Assembly: GCA_030698575.1 (NCBI GenBank)
Contig: JAUYMQ010000365.1
Coordinates: forward strand, 1-5,593
Direction of reading: 5' to 3'
DNA length: 5,593 bases
From: Deltaproteobacteria bacterium
Lineage (GTDB): Bacteria; JAUYMQ01
Under the pieces are notes generated by a model that was not told the DNA's origin, did no database searches, and saw nothing but the letters and a program-made list of their open reading frames with translations. This document shows positions 1 through 4,985 of this stretch, piece after piece (position 1 is the first letter of the stretch; the number at the start of each line of letters is the position of its first letter). The position numbers and the translations under genes were made by a program.

Positions 1-1
1 G

Positions 2-2242
2 AACCCCCGGGTTTCCGACCCGAGCGGGCCCTACAGCGGGGGCGCCGTTCCGCCTCCGCCCGGCTACAACCCGAACGCGGCTCCCTTCGGCCCGATCATG
101 TTCCAGAGCTGCGGCGTGGGGACTATCAGGACACCCCCGCAGACCGGCCTCATCGTCAAATGGCGCGACTGCGTCGGGAGCCCGTCGAGCGAGTGGTGCG
201 ACGACAATGACAGCTCGTGGAACGCTGTACTCGAGACCGCGCCGAATACCCCCATCCAGATGCTCGATCGCGACGTCGCGATCATCGACGCCGACGCCGG
301 GACGCCCTCGGTCACGGGCTACGTCGCCACCGTGGGCACCCTGAACTTCGGCATCGCCGTCAACCCGGTCACGGGCCGGCTTTACGTTTCGAACACCGAT
401 GCGCGCAACGAGGTGAGCTTCGAGCGGCCTCCGGAAATCCTCGGCGACGCCATGGGAGACGAGGACGGCGTGTGTGACGACAACGAGCCGTCCTCGCTCT
501 GCCTTCCGGGCCTCAACGGACACCTGGTCGACACCCGGGTGACCGTCGCCACGGGCACCACGGTGGACGGCACGATCAATCTGAACCCGCACATCGACTA
601 CGACAACGCGGCGATCTCCACGATCACCAAGTCACTGAGCATCGGTCAGCCGAACGGCATGGCCTTCAACGGTGCAGGCACGACGCTCTACGCCGCGGCG
701 ATCCTCTCGAAGAAGGTCGCCAAGATCGACACGAGCAGCGTGCCCGGCACGCTGACGACCCGCATCGACGTGGGCGAGGGGCCCACGGGCGTCGCGCTGA
801 ACGAGACGGCGGGGCGGCTCTATGTGCTCAACCGGCACGAGAACACGGTCTCGATAGTGAACACCTCGACCGACACGGAGATTCTGCCTCGAGCGAGCCT
901 CTACAACCCCGAGCCAGCGGTGATCAAGGACGGGCGAAAATTCCTCTACGACGCGCAGCTGACGAGCGGGCGCGGCGACATCGCCTGCGCGACCTGCCAC
1001 GCTTTCGGTGACTTCGACCTGCTGGCGTGGAATCTGGGCGATCCGGGAAACGCGGGCCCCTTCGACCCGCGCCCGTCGCAGACGAGTGCCGGGGTGAACG
1101 TCGAGTGCGCGACCAATCCGAACCAGTGCGGATGCGGGCCCTTCCATCCGCTCAAGGGACCGCGCACGACGCAGACGCTGCGCGGTCTCGAGGGGACGGA
1201 GCCCTTCCACTGGCACGGCGACCGGGAGGATTTCAACGCCTTCAACAAGGCCTTCCCGGGGCTCATGCGGCGGAGCGCGCAGCTCTCGACAAGCGCGATG
1301 CAGGAGTTCACCGACTTCGTCATGACGGTGGGCTTCCCGCCCAATCCGAACCTGAACCTCGACGGGACGCACAGCTCGCCGGCGGCGGCGGCACTCGTGG
1401 AGTACACCTCGGTCAACCGCGACGGAAACCAGTTCACCTGCAACCAGTGCCACGCGCTGCCGAAGGGGACGAACGGGCGGTTCATCAACGCCGTGGCGGA
1501 TCAGGTGCAGCAGGCGATGAAGACGCCGCAGCTTCGAAACATGTACGAGAAGACCGGATTCTCCCTGCACCCCGATGCGAGCGTAGCGGCGCCCGCCACC
1601 ACGCGCAACGGCTTCGGCTTTGTTCACGACGGCGAGACAGACTCGCTCACGACCTTCCTGAGTAACCTCGTTTTCACCTTCACCGCGCAGGGTCACACCG
1701 TCCAGCTGAACAACATGGTGCAGCTCCTGATGGAGTTCCCGACCGAACAGGCCCGGGCCGTCGGCCACCAGATCACCTTCGACGGAACGAACAATTCCAA
1801 TGCGACGCTCCTGTTCCAGCTCAGCACGCTTTTCTCGGTCCTGAACGCGGGCGACATCGACATGGTGGTAACCGGCGTCTTCGGCGGCATCCCGCGGAGC
1901 TTCCACTGCACCTCGACCGGCGCGTCGACCGCGAGCTGCCAGCCCGACCAGGTGGGCGAGTCGCCGATCACGGCGGCTTCCCTCCGGACGATGGCCGCCG
2001 CCGGAAGCGAACTGACCTTCTCGGCGGTCCCGGTGAGCTTCGGCATCCGGATGGGGCTCGATCGCGACGAGGACACCTTCTACAACCGCGACGAGCTCGA
2101 TGCCGGTTCCGATCCGGCCGACCCGGCTTCGACGCCGCTCAACCAGGGCTCGATCCCCGCGCTCAACTGGGTGGGTATCGCCCTCTTCGCATCCGTGCTC
2201 ATGGTGGCCGGCGTTCGCCGCCGCCTCCGCAGGAGCACCTGA
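2..2242 (+). CDS. Exported YVTN beta-propeller / diheme cytochrome c peroxidase-like protein (5' end outside window)
   Basis: The frame is open to the left edge, giving 746 visible residues. The first ATG (98) has no ribosome site and lies inside the frame, so the true start is upstream. The N-terminal half has propeller-like strands (GRLYVSNT near 379-402, GRLYVLNR near 814-837). Two c-type heme motifs follow: CATCH (986-1000) and CNQCH (1439-1453). Each is followed by a cytochrome c peroxidase/MauG-style block: KGPRTTQTLRG (1154-1186) with HWHG (1208-1219), and MKTPQLRNM (1517-1543) with HDG (1625-1633). The words FGDFD and LAWNLG after heme 1 match what I recall of propeller-peroxidase fusions. 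An Asp-rich calcium-binding-like stretch (2060-2116) precedes a C-terminal membrane helix with an Arg-rich end. Scattered extra cysteines suggest disulfides and an extracytoplasmic location. By family, it would bind two hemes and reduce peroxide or oxidise a partner; the actual substrate is unknown. The domain calls are firm, the function is not. Confidence 0.88.
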   Translation, partial: NPRVSDPSGPYSGGAVPPPPGYNPNAAPFGPIMFQSCGVGTIRTPPQTGLIVKWRDCVGSPSSEWCDDNDSSWNAVLETAPNTPIQMLDRDVAIIDADAGTPSVTGYVATVGTLNFGIAVNPVTGRLYVSNTDARNEVSFERPPEILGDAMGDEDGVCDDNEPSSLCLPGLNGHLVDTRVTVATGTTVDGTINLNPHIDYDNAAISTITKSLSIGQPNGMAFNGAGTTLYAAAILSKKVAKIDTSSVPGTLTTRIDVGEGPTGVALNETAGRLYVLNRHENTVSIVNTSTDTEILPRASLYNPEPAVIKDGRKFLYDAQLTSGRGDIACATCHAFGDFDLLAWNLGDPGNAGPFDPRPSQTSAGVNVECATNPNQCGCGPFHPLKGPRTTQTLRGLEGTEPFHWHGDREDFNAFNKAFPGLMRRSAQLSTSAMQEFTDFVMTVGFPPNPNLNLDGTHSSPAAAALVEYTSVNRDGNQFTCNQCHALPKGTNGRFINAVADQVQQAMKTPQLRNMYEKTGFSLHPDASVAAPATTRNGFGFVHDGETDSLTTFLSNLVFTFTAQGHTVQLNNMVQLLMEFPTEQARAVGHQITFDGTNNSNATLLFQLSTLFSVLNAGDIDMVVTGVFGGIPRSFHCTSTGASTASCQPDQVGESPITAASLRTMAAAGSELTFSAVPVSFGIRMGLDRDEDTFYNRDELDAGSDPADPASTPLNQGSIPALNWVGIALFASVLMVAGVRRRLRRST
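2153..2239 (+). other. C-terminal sorting/anchor segment (IPTL/PEP-CTERM-like)
   Basis: The last 29 residues of the heme protein begin with the short motif IPALNW. A hydrophobic helix follows (VGIALFASVLMVAGV), and the protein ends in RRRLRRST. This three-part layout of motif, membrane helix and basic tail is that of the IPTL-CTERM/PEP-CTERM class of exosortase-type substrates, and IPALNW is close to the IPTLSEW type of signature. It would hold the protein at the cell envelope or hand it to a sorting protease. The motif is not an exact match, so a plain C-terminal membrane anchor remains possible. Confidence 0.6.
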
Positions 2243-2290
2243 GACTCCGGGGCGGCGCGACCGCGGCGAACCCCGGCCATGACCATCAGC

Positions 2291-2316
2291 GCGAGGCGCC
2301 CTCCGGGGCGCCTCGC
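2291..2316 (+). terminator. Strong GC hairpin, probable transcription terminator
   Basis: GCGAGGCGCC (2291-2300) is perfectly complementary to GGCGCCTCGC (2307-2316). The inner C2301-G2306 pair extends the stem to 11 bp and leaves a TCCG tetraloop (2302-2305), a UNCG-type loop closed by C-G. It lies 49 bases past the stop of the heme protein gene and just before the next promoter. There is no real T run after it (CTGCTTCGTG), so it is not a textbook intrinsic terminator. A weaker inverted repeat, CCGGGG (2247-2252) with CCCCGG (2271-2276), lies between it and the stop codon. Confidence 0.65.
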
Positions 2317-2344
2317 CTGCTTCGTGCGGGGCCGGGAGCGTGCC

Positions 2345-2374
2345 TTGACAGCAAAGGGCGCGGGCTCCTAAGGT
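2345..2374 (+). promoter_or_regulatory. Sigma70-type promoter candidate for the peroxiredoxin gene
   Basis: A consensus -35 hexamer TTGACA (2345-2350) is followed after 18 bases by TAAGGT (2369-2374), which keeps the T, A and final T of the -10 consensus. Transcription would start near 2380 and give a leader of about 80 bases before the ATG at 2461. The element sits 28 bases after the hairpin terminator, so the peroxiredoxin appears to be transcribed separately from the heme protein. I see no clear operator (for example an OxyR- or PerR-like palindrome) around it. Confidence 0.6.
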
Positions 2375-2449
2375 CGCGGCGGTCGCCGATTGTGCCTCCA
2401 TTCCAGGAAACCGCCCGCCCCGTGGCGACGGGGGAGGGCCGCACCATCC

Positions 2450-2455
2450 AGGAGG
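2450..2455 (+). promoter_or_regulatory. Ribosome binding site deciding the peroxiredoxin start
   Basis: A perfect AGGAGG sits 5 bases before ATG 2461. It favours that start over the in-frame GTG at 2392, which has no comparable site and would add 23 residues unlike the family N-terminus. Confidence 0.9.
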
Positions 2456-2460
2456 AACTC

Positions 2461-2919
2461 ATGCCCACCGTCGGCGAAGCCGCACCCGATTTCAAGCTGC
2501 AGAGCACCGAGGATCGCGAGATTTCCCTCGGTGAGTACAAGGGGAAGAAAAACGTCGTCATCGCCTTCTATCCGCTCGACTTCAGCCCCGTCTGTTCCGT
2601 TCAGATTCCGGACTACAACGAGCACCTGAAGGAGTTCGATGCGGCCGACACGGTCATCCTCGGGATCAGCCGCGACAGTGTCTACGCTCACAAGGCCTGG
2701 CGTGAGGAGCTGGGCGGCATCGAGATTCCCCTCCTGGCCGATATGAAGGGTGAGGTGGCGGAGAAGTACGGCGTCTATCTTCCCCAGATGGGTATCTCGG
2801 GAAGGGCCGTGTTCGTGGTCGACAAGGAGGGGGTCCTTCGCCAGGCCCACATCGAGCAGAAGCTGCAGGAGAAGCGATCCGCGGAGGAAGTTCTGGAGAT
2901 GGTCCGTTCCCTGGGGTAG
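2461..2919 (+). CDS. One-Cys peroxiredoxin, AhpE/Bcp-like (AhpC/TSA family)
   Basis: This cytoplasmic thiol peroxidase should reduce hydrogen peroxide, organic hydroperoxides or peroxynitrite. It has 152 residues. The N-terminus (VGEAAPDFKL) and the thioredoxin-fold core are typical. The active-site signature PxxxS/TxxC is PLDFSPVC, with Pro38, Ser42 and the peroxidatic Cys45. Arg115 in GISGRAVFVVD fits the conserved active-site arginine. Cys45 is the only cysteine in the protein, so there is no resolving cysteine and an external thiol must regenerate the enzyme. Length, Cys position and Arg position all resemble mycobacterial AhpE (Cys45, about 153 residues) as I recall it. No signal peptide is present. 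It is flanked by its own promoter upstream and a 121-base spacer downstream, and looks monocistronic. A Bcp-type enzyme that lost its second cysteine is the alternative label. Confidence 0.93.
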   Translation: MPTVGEAAPDFKLQSTEDREISLGEYKGKKNVVIAFYPLDFSPVCSVQIPDYNEHLKEFDAADTVILGISRDSVYAHKAWREELGGIEIPLLADMKGEVAEKYGVYLPQMGISGRAVFVVDKEGVLRQAHIEQKLQEKRSAEEVLEMVRSLG

Positions 2920-2970
2920 CGCGCCCGGGACGACCTAAGCGCGCGTCCGACGCTGCCGATAAGGTCCCTG

Positions 2971-2986
2971 GGGCCCGGAAGGGCCC
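2971..2986 (+). other. Small GC hairpin with GGAA loop in the peroxiredoxin-amidase spacer
   Basis: GGGCCC (2971-2976) pairs with GGGCCC (2981-2986) around a GGAA tetraloop of GNRA type. Two G-T wobble pairs could extend the stem outward. It lies 51 bases past the peroxiredoxin stop. It could help end that transcript or fold in the leader of the amidase operon, but no T run follows and the stem is short. The rest of the 2920-3040 spacer shows no gene. Confidence 0.35.
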
Positions 2987-3020
2987 TGCCCGGTGACCAT
3001 TCTCCCGGACAGCTGTGTGT

Positions 3021-3028
3021 CCCCCCCC
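3021..3028 (+). repeat. C8 homopolymer run just upstream of the amidase ribosome site
   Basis: Eight consecutive C residues directly abut the GAGGA ribosome site. With the ATG at 3041 the run is untranslated leader. Only if translation began at the in-frame GTG 2993 would it be coding and able to cause frameshifts. Such a run is also a common sequencing-error site. Confidence 0.7.
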
Positions 3029-3033
3029 GAGGA
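3029..3033 (+). promoter_or_regulatory. Ribosome binding site of the amidase gene
   Basis: GAGGA lies 7 bases before ATG 3041. This supports 3041 rather than the in-frame GTG 2993, whose N-terminal extension would place a Pro- and acid-containing stretch ahead of the signal peptide. Confidence 0.7.
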
Positions 3034-3040
3034 CGGCTTG

Positions 3041-4243
3041 ATGAACGCGCGAACGAACAGCGCCTTGCGACACCCCGTGGCGGTTCCGGCGGCCATGCTC
3101 CGGATTCTCCTGGCGGCGGTCATTCTCACGGCGCTACCCGGCCCCGCGCTTGGCGAGGCCCGGGGAGGGCCCGACGAGCGGGATCCCTGGGTGGAGGTAG
3201 AGCTTCCGGGGCGTGCGCCGGTCAGGCTTGCGGCGCGTCTCATCGAGGGCGGCCGTTACGTATCTTCGCTGGATCTTCTCGCGGCGCTCGGCCTGGAAGG
3301 GGAGTGGCGGCCCCGGGAGGGCGCGCTCGACGCGCTCGTCGGGCGCAAGGCACTCCGTCTGCGCGCCGGGAGCCGGAACATCGAGTACGGCGACAGGACC
3401 CTGCGCCTCGCGCGCGCCCCGGTGCGGGTGAGCGACGAGTTGCTCGTACCGGAGGAATTCATCGGCCCCCTTCGGGCCGCCTTTATCGAGAACGCGCCCT
3501 CCACCGCCGATCAACTCCCCGGCGGAACGGCGCTCCGCACCGTGATTGTCGATCCCGGACACGGCGGTGACGATCTTGGTGCGGAGAGCCCCGGCGGGGC
3601 GCTCGAGAAGGACGTGGCGCTTGCGGTCGCCCGCAAGCTGGCCGACAGCCTGCGGGCACGGCTGGGATGCCGCGTGGTGCTCACACGCGAGAGCGACATC
3701 GCGGTTTCGCTTCCGGAGCGCAGCGCGCTGGCCACGAGTGAGGACGGAGACCTCTTCATCAGCCTCCACGCCAACGCCTCGCCGTCGCCTTCCGCCCGGG
3801 GCTACGAGACTTTTGTCCTGAGCGAAACCGCAACCGACGCGGAAGCGGGCCGCGTGGCGGCCCTCGAGAACGCGGCCGGGCCGGACGGCGGCGAGTCTTT
3901 CCCCCCGAGCTTCCTGCAAGCTACGCTGCAGGGGTTGATGCAGGCCGAGTCGATGGAGGAGAGCGCGCGCCTCGCCGCCCTCGTCCAGATGCGACTCGGG
4001 GATGTCACCGGATCGAAGAACCGCGGTGTGAAGCAGGCGCCCTTCTGGGTGCTCGCGGGCGTCGAGATGCCCGCCGTGCTCGTTGAGCTGGGATTCATGA
4101 CCAACGCCGGGGAATCGCGGCGTCTCTCCGATCCGGCGGAGCAGGCCCGCATCGCCGGGGCGCTCACCGAGGCCGTGGTTGTTTTCAGGCGGGAACTGGA
4201 TCTGCGCCGCGGGATCGCCCCACAATCTCCACCCGTACCCTGA
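3041..4243 (+). CDS. Secreted N-acetylmuramoyl-L-alanine amidase (Amidase_3, zinc)
   Basis: This enzyme cuts the bond between N-acetylmuramic acid and L-alanine of the stem peptide in peptidoglycan, so it acts in the periplasm in cell separation or wall turnover. The product has 400 residues. Residues 1-38 form a signal peptide with basic residues, a hydrophobic run at 22-32 and an ALG cleavage site. Residues about 50-145 hold a beta-rich domain (RLIEGGRYVSSLDLLAALGL, later LLVPEEFI) resembling the copper amine oxidase N-terminal-like domain often paired with amidases. The catalytic domain runs from about 165 to the end. Its zinc ligands are His174 (VDPGHGG), Glu189 (LEKDVAL) and His243 (SLHANA), and its catalytic Glu349 lies in VLVELGFMTN. 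The full set makes activity likely. A start at ATG 3095 would give a shorter signal peptide and cannot be excluded. The stop lies 19 bases before rph, so the two are probably co-transcribed. Confidence 0.94.
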   Translation: MNARTNSALRHPVAVPAAMLRILLAAVILTALPGPALGEARGGPDERDPWVEVELPGRAPVRLAARLIEGGRYVSSLDLLAALGLEGEWRPREGALDALVGRKALRLRAGSRNIEYGDRTLRLARAPVRVSDELLVPEEFIGPLRAAFIENAPSTADQLPGGTALRTVIVDPGHGGDDLGAESPGGALEKDVALAVARKLADSLRARLGCRVVLTRESDIAVSLPERSALATSEDGDLFISLHANASPSPSARGYETFVLSETATDAEAGRVAALENAAGPDGGESFPPSFLQATLQGLMQAESMEESARLAALVQMRLGDVTGSKNRGVKQAPFWVLAGVEMPAVLVELGFMTNAGESRRLSDPAEQARIAGALTEAVVVFRRELDLRRGIAPQSPPVP

Positions 4244-4246
4244 CAG

Positions 4247-4251
4247 GGAGG
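4247..4251 (+). promoter_or_regulatory. Ribosome binding site for rph (TTG start)
   Basis: GGAGG, within AGGGAGG (4245-4251), lies 3 bases past the amidase stop and 11 bases before TTG 4263. The spacing is slightly long. The site lies downstream of the in-frame GTG 4179 and so cannot serve it. An in-frame CTG at 4254 is too close to use it. Confidence 0.65.
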
Positions 4252-4262
4252 CTCTGGAAACC

Positions 4263-4985
4263 TTGAGACCCGACGGAAGAGGGCCCGAGGAGTTGCGACC
4301 GGTGCGCATCGAGCGCGATTTCATTCGCACCTCCCACGGGTCGGTGCTGATGGAGATGGGTGGCACGCGCGTCATCTGCACGGCGAACGTCGAGGAGGGC
4401 GTGCCGGGCTGGATGCGCGACCGTGGTCACGGATGGGTGACGGCCGAGTACAGCATGCTCCCCGGCTCGACAACGGGCCGGAGCGCGCGGGAGGCCTCGC
4501 GGGGCCGGGTGGGCGGCCGCACGCAGGAAATCCAGCGACTCATCGGACGCTCGATGCGCTGCGTGACCAATCTGGCCGCGCTGGGCGAGCGGACCGTCTG
4601 GATCGATTGTGACGTAATACAGGCCGATGGCGGCACGAGAACCGCCTCGATCACGGGCGCCTGCATCGCTCTTTCTGATGCCCTGGTTCCCCTCGTTGAA
4701 TCGAAGAAGATCGAGACCCTTCCGCTGGCCAGGCTGGTCGCGGCCGTCAGCGTGGGGATCGTCGAGGGGGAGCTGCGCCTGGATCTCGGCTACGAGGAGG
4801 ACAGCAAGGCGGAGGTCGACATGAACTTCGTCATGACGGGCGACATGGACTTCGTCGAGATCCAGGGCACGGCCGAGTCGGGCGCCTTCTCGAAAGAGGA
4901 TATGGATCGCATGACCCGTGTCGCCATGGGCGGCATCGAGGCGCTCTTCGAGATCCAGAAGGAGATCCTTGGCAAAAAGCGGTAA
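4263..4985 (+). CDS. rph: Ribonuclease PH
   Basis: RNase PH is a phosphate-dependent 3'-5' exoribonuclease that trims the 3' ends of tRNA precursors in the cytoplasm, working as a hexameric ring. From TTG 4263 the product has 240 residues, the normal family length, and begins MRPDGR as the family does. With this numbering, the phosphate-site residues fall where I recall them in characterised enzymes: Arg86 in GGRTQEIQRLIGR and Thr125-Arg126 in QADGGTRTA. The acidic pair Asp180 and Asp186 (EEDSKAEVDMN) fits the metal-dependent catalytic site. This agreement is the main argument for TTG; the longer frame from GTG 4179 would add 28 residues that only retranslate the amidase gene's end in another frame. 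The gene follows the amidase by 19 bases and overlaps rdgB, so it sits mid-operon. No defect is visible. Confidence 0.96.
   Translation: MRPDGRGPEELRPVRIERDFIRTSHGSVLMEMGGTRVICTANVEEGVPGWMRDRGHGWVTAEYSMLPGSTTGRSAREASRGRVGGRTQEIQRLIGRSMRCVTNLAALGERTVWIDCDVIQADGGTRTASITGACIALSDALVPLVESKKIETLPLARLVAAVSVGIVEGELRLDLGYEEDSKAEVDMNFVMTGDMDFVEIQGTAESGAFSKEDMDRMTRVAMGGIEALFEIQKEILGKKR
4959..4964 (+). promoter_or_regulatory. Ribosome binding site for rdgB inside the end of rph
   Basis: AAGGAG within the last rph codons lies 4 bases before TTG 4969, a short but workable spacing. No comparable site precedes the in-frame GTG codons at 4996 and 4999, so it favours the upstream TTG start. Confidence 0.55.

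Noticed and set aside
98-100. ATG 98 as the start of the heme protein
   Set aside because: No Shine-Dalgarno precedes it, the frame is open upstream to the window edge, and no signal peptide follows it although an exported c-type cytochrome needs one.
1027-1665. 212-codon + strand frame inside the heme protein gene
   Set aside because: Arg- and Gly-rich off-frame translation with no motifs, fully within a well-supported gene.
632-2401. 589-codon open frame on the - strand opposite the heme protein gene
   Set aside because: It mirrors the GC-rich codons of the + strand gene, is dominated by Arg, Gly, Ala, Val and His, and shows no family motif. The + strand frame has two heme motifs and clear domain signatures.
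2392-2460. N-terminal extension of the peroxiredoxin from GTG 2392
   Set aside because: No ribosome site at the GTG, a perfect AGGAGG 5 bases before ATG 2461, and the peroxiredoxin N-terminus and Cys45 numbering fit the shorter form.
2243-2460. Possible small gene or RNA in the 218-base spacer
   Set aside because: Apart from the hairpin, the promoter and the ribosome site I see no supported reading frame or recognisable RNA fold.
2960-2965. Second TAAGGT hexamer, like the -10 proposed upstream of the peroxiredoxin, before the amidase operon
   Set aside because: No -35-like hexamer lies 16 to 18 bases upstream, so the match is too weak to call a promoter although the amidase operon may well have one in this spacer.
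3134-4381. 415-codon open frame on the - strand opposite the amidase gene
   Set aside because: A shadow frame of high-GC coding DNA with no recognisable motif; the + strand carries the complete amidase zinc and catalytic residues.
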